DNA of 64,000 nucleotides. Origin: Burkholderiales bacterium. GTDB taxonomy: Bacteria; Pseudomonadota; Gammaproteobacteria; Burkholderiales; SHXO01. Shown in pieces: positions 46,043 to 56,926 of this stretch. Within the stretch, counting starts at the first letter, position 1. Each line of letters opens with the position of its first letter. Under the pieces are notes generated by a model, which was not told the origin of the DNA, did not search any database, and worked only from the letters and a program-made list of their open reading frames with translations. The DNA lies in NCBI GenBank assembly GCA_020854105.1, contig JADZGB010000043.1:372001-436000 (forward strand), in the 5' to 3' direction. The translations under genes were made by a program, and so were the position numbers.

Positions 46043-47509
46043 TCAACCGGCGGCCGGAAGCGGCGCCGGGGTCTGCTGCGACACCGGTTGCGGAATCGGT
46101 ACCGGCACCGGACGGATGATCTTCCTGCGGGCGTCCGCGGCCGTGTACCAGAGGTTCCACGCCATCACCCACATGCCGAGCCAGATCAGGACGCCACCCA
46201 GCCAGCGGACCACGTACAGCGGCTTGATTGCGAGCAGGCTGTCGATGAATGCGTACGTCAGCGAACCATCCGGCTCGGTGGCACGCCACATCAGACCCTC
46301 GGTCACGCCTGCGATCCACATCGCGATCACGTACAGCAGCGTGCCCGACGTATGCAGCCAAAAGTGCAGCTCCATCCCTCTGTTGGAGTGCATCGCGGGG
46401 CGACCGAGCGCACGCGGTGCCATGGCGTACAGAGAGCCGATGGTGATCATGGCGACCCAGCCGAGCGAGCCCGAGTGCACGTGCGCGATCGTCCAGTCCG
46501 TGTAGTGCGACAGCGCGTTGACGGTCTTGATCGCCATCATCGAGCCTTCGGTCGTCGACGCGGCGTAGAACACCAGCGCGAGCACCATGAACTTCGCCGC
46601 CGGATCCGATCGCAGCCGATGCCACGAACCATTGAAGGTCAGCAGGCCGTTTGCCGCCGAACCCCAGCTTGGCATCAGCAGCACCAGGGAGAACGCCATG
46701 CCGACCGACTGCACCCAGTCCGGCAGCGCGGTGTACATCAGATGATGCGAGCCGGCCCACATGTAGATCGAAATCAGCGCCCAGAAGTTGACGATCGAGA
46801 AGCGGTAGCTCCAAAGCGGCTGCTGGGCCTGACGCGGGACGAAGTAGTACATCATCCCGAGAAAGCCCGCGGTCAGGAAGAACGCCACCGCGTTGTGGCC
46901 GTACCACCACTGGACCATCGCATCGGCCACACCGGAGTAGATCGGATAGGACTTCGTCAGCGATACCGGCAGCGAGAGATTGTTGACGACGTGCAGCAGG
47001 CCGACCGCGATGATGAACGCACCGTAGTACCAGTTCGCAACGTAGATATGGCGGATGCGCCGGCGCGCCAGCGTAGCGAAGAACACCGCACCGAAGCCGA
47101 TCCAGACGAGCGCGATGAGGATGTCGATGAACCACTCGGGTTCAGCGTATTCCTTGCTCTGCGTAATGCCCAATGGCATGGTCGCCATGGCGAGCACGCA
47201 GGCAAGCTGCCAGCCCCAGAACGTGAACGTGGCGAGCTTGCCCCACGCGAGTCGCACATGCCCCGTGCGCTGCACGACGTAATAGCACGTGCCTATCAGC
47301 GCGGACCCGCCGAATGCGAAGATGACGCCGAAGGTGTGGTCCGGCCGCAGCCGGCTGAATGTCAGCCACGGAATGCCGAGATTCAAGCCCGGCCAGGCGA
47401 GCTGCGCCGCCACGAACATGCCCACTAGCATCCCGACGATGCCCCATACCGTCGCCGCCAGCAGGAACAGGCGCACGACATGGTCATTGTAGTGTTCGGT
47501 GTCGTTCAT
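46043..47509 (-). CDS. ccoN: cbb3-type cytochrome oxidase catalytic subunit I
   Basis: CcoN holds the haem b and haem b3-CuB centre that reduces oxygen. The 488-residue protein has 12 TM helices; conserved parts include [27 protein letters not shown] and [14 protein letters not shown] with the haem/CuB His. A 20-residue Pro-rich tail ends it. The ATG at 47509 (MNDTEHYND) is preferred to a GTG 36 bases upstream. ccoG, ccoI and ccoS are not in the window. High-affinity oxygen respiration is the expected role. Confidence 0.95.
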   Translation of the reverse strand: MNDTEHYNDHVVRLFLLAATVWGIVGMLVGMFVAAQLAWPGLNLGIPWLTFSRLRPDHTFGVIFAFGGSALIGTCYYVVQRTGHVRLAWGKLATFTFWGWQLACVLAMATMPLGITQSKEYAEPEWFIDILIALVWIGFGAVFFATLARRRIRHIYVANWYYGAFIIAVGLLHVVNNLSLPVSLTKSYPIYSGVADAMVQWWYGHNAVAFFLTAGFLGMMYYFVPRQAQQPLWSYRFSIVNFWALISIYMWAGSHHLMYTALPDWVQSVGMAFSLVLLMPSWGSAANGLLTFNGSWHRLRSDPAAKFMVLALVFYAASTTEGSMMAIKTVNALSHYTDWTIAHVHSGSLGWVAMITIGSLYAMAPRALGRPAMHSNRGMELHFWLHTSGTLLYVIAMWIAGVTEGLMWRATEPDGSLTYAFIDSLLAIKPLYVVRWLGGVLIWLGMWVMAWNLWYTAADARRKIIRPVPVPIPQPVSQQTPAPLPAAG

Positions 47510-47833
47510 CGAGATCTCGTACGAGTACACCTCGACTCGTTGCACGGGGTGAAGGCTCGGCCGATCTTATCGCCAATGACTTCTCGTTACGACACCTTTC
47601 ATTGTGTGGAAATACGCCATGACCATGCACACAGAAGGGATCATCGGCTCGTCACCAGCGGAATGCGTTTTCCGATCGTCACCGCGGCGCGAATGCGCGT
47701 GCTGTGCGGCGCTGACCCGGGGAACTTGCACTCCAGGGCGTGCTCGACAATTCATGGGAGGTACGATGGCGTGGCCGTGATCCATGCGTTCCCGTGGTTC
47801 ATGGCGTCGCCCGATCCGTGGAGCACACATCTC
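47510..47833. other. Divergent intergenic region between ccoN and zwf
   Basis: About 320 bases without a convincing gene. On the plus strand GGGAGGT (47756-47762) lies 8 bases before an in-frame GTG at 47771, so zwf could start there. A search by eye for an FNR/Anr box (TTGAT-N4-ATCAA) upstream of ccoN found no convincing match. No terminator or repeat was seen. Confidence 0.4.
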
Positions 47834-49255
47834 ATGTACAGCGGTTCAGGCAAGTCTTCGGAAGCGTCCGCCGTGAGCACCCCGGCCAGTGACGCTCTGG
47901 TGCTGTGCGGCGCGACCGGGGATCTCGCCTACCGCAAGATCTTTCCGGCCCTGCAGGCGATGATCCGCGACGGCAGCCTCGACGTGCCGGTGATCGGCGT
48001 GGCGTGCTCTGGCTGGACGCGCGAGCAGCTGTGCGAGCGTGTGCGCTCCAGCCTCGCGCAGCACGGCGGCGGTGTCGACGCCGCCGCCTTCGAGCGGCTC
48101 ACGGCCCTGCTGCACTACGTCGACGGCGACTACCGCGAGCCCGCAACCCATCAGCGGCTGCGTGCCGCATTGGGCGAGACCAGGCGCCCGCTGTACTACC
48201 TGGCGGTGCCGCCGAGCCTGTTTTCCTCGATGATCGGGGGCGTGCGCGAGTCGGGAAGGATCGAGGGCACGCGGGTGGTGGTCGAAAAGCCATTCGGCCG
48301 CGACCTCGCCTCGGCACAGGCGCTTAACCGGACGCTGCGCGATGTCTTTCCGGAGACCTCGGTCTTTCGCATCGATCACTATCTGGGCAAGGAGGCCGTG
48401 CAGAACCTGGTGTATTTCCGCTTCGCCAATGCATTCCTCGAACCGGTGTGGAACCGCAACTACGTCAGCAGCATCCAGATCACCATGGCCGAGGAGATGG
48501 GCGTGGAGGGACGCGGCCGCTTCTACGAGGAAGTCGGCGCGCTGCGCGACGTCGTGCAGAACCACATGCTGCAGGTGCTCGCGCACCTGGTGATGGATGT
48601 GCCGGTAAACGCGGGCGCCACGGCGTTGCGGGACGAGACGGTCAAGGTGTTCCGCGGCATTCGTCCGCTCGTTCCCGAGGATTTGGTGCGCGGACAGTAC
48701 GAGGGCTATCGCAGCGAGGACGGCGTGGCGCCCGACTCACGGGTGGAGACCTTCGCCGCGGTGCGGCTGCACCTCGATTCGTGGCGCTGGGCCGATGTGC
48801 CGATCCTCATTCGAGCCGGCAAGCGCCTGGCGGCGAGCGCCACCGAGGTCCTGGTTCAGCTCAAGCGCCCGCCCCAGCAGGTGTTCGGCCCGGCGGGCGT
48901 GGCGGCCGCGAACTACCTACGATTCCGGCTGGGACCGGACCGCGTCGCCATCGCGATCGGTGCATCCACCAAGCATGCCGGGACCGCCATGGCGGGCGAT
49001 CCGGTCGAGCTGTACGTGTGCGACGATCACGGCCCGGAGATGAGTGCCTACGAGCGGCTGATCGGTGATGCCCTGAAGGGCGACCCGACGCTGTTCGCAC
49101 GCGAGGACGGGGTCGAGGCCGCCTGGCGCATCGTCGACCCGATCCTGAATCTGCCGCCGCCGGTCCACCCCTACCGCCAGGGCAGCTGGGGGCCGCGCGC
49201 GGCGGATACGATCGCAGCAGGCTGCGGCGGCTGGCATCGTCCGGCGCCGGGCTGA
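47834..49255 (+). CDS. zwf: Glucose-6-phosphate 1-dehydrogenase
   Basis: Zwf oxidises glucose 6-phosphate to 6-phosphogluconolactone with NADP+. The 473-residue protein has the nucleotide site [17 protein letters not shown], the EKPFGRDL segment and the catalytic [13 protein letters not shown]. The start is not certain: ATG 47834 gives a normal length; in-frame GTG 47771, ATG 47783 and ATG 47801 are alternatives, the first with a good ribosome binding site. tal, glgX and glgP lie further along on the other strand. Confidence 0.92.
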   Translation: MYSGSGKSSEASAVSTPASDALVLCGATGDLAYRKIFPALQAMIRDGSLDVPVIGVACSGWTREQLCERVRSSLAQHGGGVDAAAFERLTALLHYVDGDYREPATHQRLRAALGETRRPLYYLAVPPSLFSSMIGGVRESGRIEGTRVVVEKPFGRDLASAQALNRTLRDVFPETSVFRIDHYLGKEAVQNLVYFRFANAFLEPVWNRNYVSSIQITMAEEMGVEGRGRFYEEVGALRDVVQNHMLQVLAHLVMDVPVNAGATALRDETVKVFRGIRPLVPEDLVRGQYEGYRSEDGVAPDSRVETFAAVRLHLDSWRWADVPILIRAGKRLAASATEVLVQLKRPPQQVFGPAGVAAANYLRFRLGPDRVAIAIGASTKHAGTAMAGDPVELYVCDDHGPEMSAYERLIGDALKGDPTLFAREDGVEAAWRIVDPILNLPPPVHPYRQGSWGPRAADTIAAGCGGWHRPAPG

Positions 49256-49362
49256 GCGCTGCACCGATGCCGCCTGTGCGCAGGCCGGTTCTGGAGCATC
49301 CACGCGTCCTGCCCGATGCCGCAGGACAGCAGCCCCGCCACGTCCGCCCTGCTCGATCGGGA

Positions 49363-50310
49363 TCACGCTTTCGTCACGACCGCCGGCATCGGCTTCTCGT
49401 TGACGATCAGCTGAAACACGTCCGGCCGGCTGTAGTGGCCGGCTGCGTCGAAATCGAACTTGCCGCGGCCAATGTCGGCCAGATCCAGTTCAGCGGTCAG
49501 GATCGTTTCGCCCTCGAAGTGCGGCCCCGCCAGCACCTTGCCCAGCGGGCTGACGATCGCGCTGCCTCCGCGCATCAACACCGCATCGGGTGAGTCGCCG
49601 AGGGACACGCGCACGGACGCAGGAAAGTCGATCCTGCGCAGGAACTGGCACGCCGTCAACACGAAGCAGCGTCCCTCCAGCGCGATGTGCTGCATCGACG
49701 CGAGCCAGGTGTCGCGATCGTCGGCAGTCGGCGCGCAGTAGATCTGGACATTCTTCGCGTACATCGCCATTCGCAGCATCGGCATGTAGTTCTCCCAGCA
49801 GATCACCGAGCCGATGCGACCGTACGGACTGTCCACGACTGTCAGCGTGGAGCCATCGCCGAAGCCCCAGATCATCCGCTCCATGGCGGTCGGCATGAGC
49901 TTCCGGTGCTTGCCCAGCAGCGTGCCATCGGGACCGAAGAACAGCACGGAACAGTAGCAGGTCCCCAGTTCGCGTTCGATCACGCCGATGACGAGATACA
50001 CGCGATGCGCAGCCGCGGCTTCGCCCAGCCGCTGCGTGTGCGGCCCGGGCACCTCGATGGCGGCATCGAGGTACAGGCGGAATTCCTCGCGTCCGACCGG
50101 GTCGCGCGCACCCACCAAGAGCCCGTAGTTCAATCCCTTGGGGTAACCGACGATGAACGCTTCCGGAAACAGCACCAGCTTCGCGCCCGCGGCGGCGGCG
50201 TCCGCCGTGAGCCGGATCGCCTTGTCGACGCACGCACCGCTGTCGAAGGGCACCGAGCCGGCCTGCACCACCGCGACACGAACCCGTCCTTCTCCTGCCT
50301 CTGGTTTCAC
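49363..50310 (-). CDS. Nitrilase (carbon-nitrogen hydrolase family)
   Basis: The 315-residue protein has the Glu-Lys-Cys triad of nitrilases: Glu50 ([13 protein letters not shown]), Lys137 ([11 protein letters not shown]) and Cys171 ([12 protein letters not shown]). The residues around Cys match true nitrilases (CWENYMP) more than amidases. It would hydrolyse an organic nitrile to acid and ammonia; the substrate is unknown. The start is a GTG at 50310 with AGGAG six bases upstream. It is divergent from the AhpD-like gene. Confidence 0.9.
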   Translation of the reverse strand: MKPEAGEGRVRVAVVQAGSVPFDSGACVDKAIRLTADAAAAGAKLVLFPEAFIVGYPKGLNYGLLVGARDPVGREEFRLYLDAAIEVPGPHTQRLGEAAAAHRVYLVIGVIERELGTCYCSVLFFGPDGTLLGKHRKLMPTAMERMIWGFGDGSTLTVVDSPYGRIGSVICWENYMPMLRMAMYAKNVQIYCAPTADDRDTWLASMQHIALEGRCFVLTACQFLRRIDFPASVRVSLGDSPDAVLMRGGSAIVSPLGKVLAGPHFEGETILTAELDLADIGRGKFDFDAAGHYSRPDVFQLIVNEKPMPAVVTKA

Positions 50311-50460
50311 GAAATCTCCTTTGATCGCAGGACACCATCGTATACCTTCCATCGATACAGCGAATGAATACTGAATGATGCGATGATGGCCTGCATCCGC
50401 GACCGCGCGGACATGCAGCGCCTGTTCCCCCGTTCCTGAACCACACTGAGGAGACATACC

Positions 50461-50931
50461 GTGCAGCAGCGCCTGGACTACAAACTTGCCTCGCCCGAAG
50501 CATACAAGGCCATGCGTCACACCCAGATCCAGGTCAACGGCAGCGGCTTGGAGGAATCGCTGCTGGAACTGATCAAGGCTCATGCCTCGCAGATCAATGG
50601 CTGCGCCTGGTGCCTCGACATGCACACCAAGGATGCTCGCGCACTGGGTGAAACCGAACAGCGGCTGTACCTACTCCCGGTCTGGCGAGAAGCGCCCTGC
50701 TACAGCGCGCGGGAGCGCGCCGCACTGGCATGGACGGAAGCGATCACCCGGATCGCCAGCACGCACGACGTGTCGGATGCAGTCTATGAGGAAGCTCGTC
50801 GCCATTTCGACGAGAAGGCACTGGTCGACCTGACGCTGGCCATCGTCGCGATCAACGGCTGGAACCGCATGAACGTCGCCTTCCGCACCCAGGTCGGCAA
50901 CTATGTCAGTCCGCACTCGGCGAGGCGTTGA
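50461..50931 (+). CDS. Carboxymuconolactone decarboxylase/AhpD-family protein
   Basis: The 156-residue protein carries the AhpD redox motif Cys48-x-x-Cys51 with His55 ([16 protein letters not shown]). These proteins act as alkylhydroperoxidases or related redox enzymes. The start is a GTG with GAGGAGA eight bases upstream. It lies back-to-back with the nitrilase. Confidence 0.9.
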   Translation: MQQRLDYKLASPEAYKAMRHTQIQVNGSGLEESLLELIKAHASQINGCAWCLDMHTKDARALGETEQRLYLLPVWREAPCYSARERAALAWTEAITRIASTHDVSDAVYEEARRHFDEKALVDLTLAIVAINGWNRMNVAFRTQVGNYVSPHSARR

Positions 50932-51568
50932 ACGATCTGTGCGAGGGCCTACCGCCTGATAATCGCTTATCCCCGTCGGCATTGCGCAGGGCGCGACAGC
51001 CGAATCCGGCGACCGAGTGTGCATCGCCCGATCCGGCTCGGCCTAGCCTCCGACCACGCGGAGTTCCGCACGCCGAGCGTCGCTGTCGAGAACCCCCTGG
51101 GGCCCGGCACGGGTCAAGGGGGCTTGACGTTTGGGCACAGCAATAGACGAACCCGCCACGTGGTCGTCGGCAAGCTGTTCACTGACGCCGGCGCGCAGCC
51201 GCCAGGTACGAACATGGTGCAGTGACTCCGCTTGCACGCATCCAGGTGGCGCAGATGCTTGTAGTTGTCATGAAGAATCTCGCGCGCTAAGCTGTTTCGA
51301 GAAGTAATCGCCTGCCGGGCGGCGCACCTCATCTGGAAGTCCCCACAGGCGGGATCCCCAGTGGAGGGCGCCCATGGCAGCTTGTCTGAAGAGCAACGCG
51401 ATGCCCGGCGCCGCGTGCGCCTCGGGTGTGCCCCGCCACTCTGGCCGCGACCAGCCGCGCGACGCCTGCGAGGACCAGATCGAGTTGCGGCAGGGCTGGT
51501 CACGCGGTACCGACCGGCGGCAGTCACGGCGGCCCTGTTGGAGCCATCGTCGTCTGCCGGGCAGCGGC
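50932..51568. other. Gene-poor stretch between the AhpD-like gene and a secreted-protein gene
   Basis: These 637 bases contain no open frame with a recognisable protein on either strand. No transposase remnant, tRNA or tandem repeat was identified. GGGCGG/CCGCCC-type short inverted repeats occur, but no T-run follows. The secreted-protein frame extends upstream into it from 51374, but that part has no signal peptide or start context. Confidence 0.4.
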
Positions 51569-52945
51569 ATGAGCGTACTACGTCGGGCGTTGTCCGCGGC
51601 TTGCCTGTGCGTCGGCCTATCCAGCGCCGCACACGCAGAAGTGGAGTGGTTCACCGTCGAGAAGCCAGGCGAGGGTGGGTATGCCTTCACGTCGACGATG
51701 TACGTCGAAGCCCGGTCCAGCGTCGCCGCAAGCAGCGACTCGACGTGCGCCGCAGCGATCGGAAATCCACGACCGCGCCAGCTGCAGCGGCATCAACAGG
51801 CACAGGCAAGTGGCGCACCGGTATGCGACGGCGATGTGGTGGCGCTGACACCGGGTTCGAGTGTTCAGTTCGAACGGACGATGAGCGCCGTCGCCTCGTC
51901 CGACGACAAGGACGCACCACATACGACCGTCACGGCCACTGTGACGCAACGCGCGCGGTTCGATACGTCCGGTATGAACCTAGAACTGCGCACCGAAAGC
52001 AGGATTGCCAGGAGTCCCACTGAGACGAGAGTGCGCTCCGCCAGAGTTCAGCCAAGCGCGTTCGGCCACGTGTACTTCCGAGTGCCTGCCGGACGCCCAT
52101 TGCGGCTCAACTTCTTCGCCACACTGACTTGGGAAGGACAGGCACATGCCAATGGCGACTTCGGCATCCACCCGATGCCGAACACCGGCGCAAAGGGCGG
52201 CATCGCGTTTCAGCCAGCGCACGTGAAGCTCTCCGAGGAAAGCGTGGCCCGATCGGTGGCAGGGAAGTGGTTTCCGCCCGGGGTCTACCGGCTGGAATGG
52301 CGTGCCGGAACCGACGGGCGTGCGAATGCCACGGTCAACCTGGACGTGAAGATCGTCTTCCATCGAAGGTGTCCCGACCCGACCGGGGACTTGCCGGGTT
52401 GGCCGGAAGGCCGAGATGCCGGCCTCACCGTGGAGGAGCGCCCTCGGAGCGGCAAGCCCAAAGTGCGGTGGTCGGTGAAATGCGAAATGGAGGGCTCACC
52501 CACCTGCTGGCAGGAGGAGCGCGTCTTGTTCGATCTGGTGAGAAAGGACGGCAAACGCATCGAACAACTGGAGGGATGGCGCTACCGACCTGGCACGCTT
52601 ACCGTCGATCCCGCCGGCGGTCTTGCCTGCTCGGAGCTGGATCCCCGCTACAACTGTCACGGCTATACGTTTGCGGCGGGAGAATACTGGATAGACGATG
52701 CTTCTGCTCAGACCATCCTCGACCAATGGTGTCAGCAAATTGGCGATGGTGACGGGCAGCTCAGCGGCGACATACGCGTCTTCAAAGACTACGACATATG
52801 GCCGTTCTTTGAGCTGGCGCACTCTCAAACACGCCGAGTCGGCGATGCGTTCGACGACAAGCGCGGAGAATGTCGCTTGGGAAGTGAGCATGACCAGTGC
52901 AAGCTTTGGATCGACACGCCGGTGGACTATCGATGTGAGTTCTGA
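51569..52945 (+). CDS. Secreted protein of unknown function with a papain-like NCHG motif
   Basis: The 458-residue protein begins with a Sec signal peptide (MSVLRRALSAACLCVGL, cleavage after AHA near residue 23). The long N-terminal part is beta-rich and not recognised. The C-terminal 100 residues read YNCHGYTFAAGEYWID around Cys363, then DIRVFKDY and LAHSQTRRV with His418. This Cys...His order and spacing resemble NlpC/P60-like (papain-fold) hydrolases with an NCHG-type active site. Base composition seems lower in GC than the neighbouring housekeeping genes. The enzymatic role is inference. Confidence 0.6.
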   Translation: MSVLRRALSAACLCVGLSSAAHAEVEWFTVEKPGEGGYAFTSTMYVEARSSVAASSDSTCAAAIGNPRPRQLQRHQQAQASGAPVCDGDVVALTPGSSVQFERTMSAVASSDDKDAPHTTVTATVTQRARFDTSGMNLELRTESRIARSPTETRVRSARVQPSAFGHVYFRVPAGRPLRLNFFATLTWEGQAHANGDFGIHPMPNTGAKGGIAFQPAHVKLSEESVARSVAGKWFPPGVYRLEWRAGTDGRANATVNLDVKIVFHRRCPDPTGDLPGWPEGRDAGLTVEERPRSGKPKVRWSVKCEMEGSPTCWQEERVLFDLVRKDGKRIEQLEGWRYRPGTLTVDPAGGLACSELDPRYNCHGYTFAAGEYWIDDASAQTILDQWCQQIGDGDGQLSGDIRVFKDYDIWPFFELAHSQTRRVGDAFDDKRGECRLGSEHDQCKLWIDTPVDYRCEF

Positions 52946-52984
52946 CGATGCGGCGTACGCGCTTGCCGGTGCGCGGGTTCGCCG

Positions 52985-53164
52985 TCACCACTGCCTCGGT
53001 CGCCGGTAGCGACGGATCGACGCGTTGGTCGAATTGCCGTGCGTCGGTTGCGCTTCCGTGCGGTACACGAACGCGGGAATGGTCTGCGTCGCCAGTGGTT
53101 TCCAGAGTTCAACGACCCATTGGTAGAAGGAATCAACGTCCCGGATCACGCCCTGCGCGGTCAC
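52985..53164 (-). CDS. Small ORF coupled to tal
   Basis: A 59-residue frame starts with a GTG that overlaps the tal stop (GTGA) and ends at 52985. The sequence contains VIRDVDSFYQWVVELWKP and a basic tail. It resembles no family I know. It may be a real coupled small protein or the remnant of a gene once fused or adjacent to tal. Expression rests only on the GTGA overlap. Confidence 0.3.
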   Translation of the reverse strand: MTAQGVIRDVDSFYQWVVELWKPLATQTIPAFVYRTEAQPTHGNSTNASIRRYRRPRQW

Positions 53165-54258
53165 CGTCGAGCACCCGCAGCCGTCTCGAGAGCCTCGCTT
53201 TTCGCCGTGATGCAATCCAGCAGGTCGCGCCACGACCTGTCGAACGTCTGCGCGCCTTCGATCTGGAGCCGATCGGCCACTGACGTGTCGTCCACCCCGG
53301 CGTGCCGGAAATCGGCAATGACGCGCTCGGCGTCGCCCCCATCGGCCGGCAACTCGTCTTCCACTTGTCCGTGATCGGCGAACGCGAGCAGCGTCTTGTC
53401 GGGAATCGTGCTGATCGTGTCCGGGGCCGCGAGCGCTTCGATGTACAGCGTGTCCGGCGCGTCGGGATCCTTTGTCCCGGTGCTGGCCCAGAGCAGCCGT
53501 TGCAGTCTGGCGCCGGCGGCCGCCAACTCCCGCCACCGCGGCGACGCCAGCGATTCGCGGTATGCCTTGTAAGTGCGCTTGGCAATCGCGATGCCCAGGC
53601 GATTGCGGAGTTCGGGAGCCACCTTGTCCTTCACGGCGACGTCCCACCGGCTCACGAACAGCGACGCCACCGAATCGACCCTGGGATCGAGGCCCGCGCC
53701 GATCCGCCGCTCGATGCCGCGAAGATACGCGTTCGCGGCGGCCAGGTACTGTTCGCGTGAAAAGAGCAGCGTGACGTTGATCGACACGCCGGCGAAAATC
53801 GCCTCCTCGATCGCCGGAACCCCCGCGGGCGTCCCGGGTATCTTGATGAACAGGTTGGAGCGCCGGGCTAGGTCATGCAGTCGCTTTGCTTCCCGGATAC
53901 TGCCGGCCGTATCGTCTGCCAGCAAAGGTGACACTTCCATCGAAACCCAGCCGTCGACGCCGCCCGTCGCCTCGTGCACCGGAGCGAACAGATTCGCCGC
54001 CTGTGTCAGGTCCTCGAGCGCGAGATCGATGAACAGATCCTCGCCGGATTGGCCTGCAGCCGATTGTCGACGAATCGAATCGTCGTAGCAGCGGCCGTTA
54101 CGGATGGCGTGATAGAAAATCGTCGGGTTGGAGGTGAGACCCGTTACCTGGAATTCGTCGATATAGCGACGCAGGGTGCCATTGATAAGCATCTCGCGCG
54201 TAATGTTGTCCAGCCACAGGCTCTGCCCAAGGTCGTGAAGCCGCTGCGTTGCTTTCAT
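53161..54258 (-). CDS. tal: Transaldolase
   Basis: Transaldolase moves a dihydroxyacetone unit between sugar phosphates in the pentose phosphate pathway. The 365-residue protein belongs to the longer branch found with zwf and pgi; it has WLDNITREML, TGLTSNPTIF, and the Schiff-base Lys139 in NLFIKIPGT. The ATG at 54258 has CGGGAGC upstream and is preferred to one 21 bases earlier. Confidence 0.93.
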   Translation of the reverse strand: MKATQRLHDLGQSLWLDNITREMLINGTLRRYIDEFQVTGLTSNPTIFYHAIRNGRCYDDSIRRQSAAGQSGEDLFIDLALEDLTQAANLFAPVHEATGGVDGWVSMEVSPLLADDTAGSIREAKRLHDLARRSNLFIKIPGTPAGVPAIEEAIFAGVSINVTLLFSREQYLAAANAYLRGIERRIGAGLDPRVDSVASLFVSRWDVAVKDKVAPELRNRLGIAIAKRTYKAYRESLASPRWRELAAAGARLQRLLWASTGTKDPDAPDTLYIEALAAPDTISTIPDKTLLAFADHGQVEDELPADGGDAERVIADFRHAGVDDTSVADRLQIEGAQTFDRSWRDLLDCITAKSEALETAAGARR

Positions 54259-54305
54259 GGTTGCTCCCGTATCGCTCATCGGGCATTGCGGTTGCCGGGA
54301 AATGC

Positions 54306-54524
54306 TCAGGGCTTGACCACGCTCAGTGCCTTACCGCTGTGATGCACGATGGCCGGCTCGCCGGAATGATGGTCGTGCTGGCGCACGCTGTACATCGTAT
54401 TGTCCGCCGTGCTTCCCCTCTCGTGCACACCGATAACGGTGCCGTGACCGATGGCGCTGCGATAGTGCCATGTCACGTTCGTACCGTCAGGAATGGTCTC
54501 GAAAGTCTTCTCGGTCGTTGCCAT
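54306..54524 (-). CDS. DUF2945/HVA1-like small protein
   Basis: A 72-residue protein containing VTWHYRSAIGHGTVIGV and the C-terminal EPAIVHHSGKALSVV, which match DUF2945 (hypervirulence-associated TUDOR-like domain). The family function is unclear. GGGAG lies upstream of the ATG. It sits between glgX and tal on the same strand, with a 217-base gap on the glgX side that holds nothing recognisable. Confidence 0.72.
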   Translation of the reverse strand: MATTEKTFETIPDGTNVTWHYRSAIGHGTVIGVHERGSTADNTMYSVRQHDHHSGEPAIVHHSGKALSVVKP

Positions 54525-54741
54525 GTCTATACTCCCGTGGTTACACGATCTCCTTTTTTGCCAGGCCGCACACGGCGCATCGATCAGTTCATCCGCGATA
54601 GCCGGCACGGCACTGGTGAAGGTACGGACCGCGTGGAAGTACAGGAGTTTCGCGATCGAAGCAGGCGTATCGCGGTTCTGGCATCCCTGCCTCGGCAATC
54701 ATGGCGATGCTGTAGCCTGCTGGTCGATACAACCGACCCGT

Positions 54742-56907
<2,166 letters not shown>

Positions 56908-56926
56908 GCTCTGCTCATGGACGCCA

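Noticed and set aside
47546-47833. Possible FNR/Anr box upstream of ccoN
   Set aside because: The best candidate, TTGGC-GATA-AGATC, misses most of the second half-site.
50932-51568. Insertion-sequence remnant
   Set aside because: No transposase motif or terminal inverted repeats could be identified in either strand.
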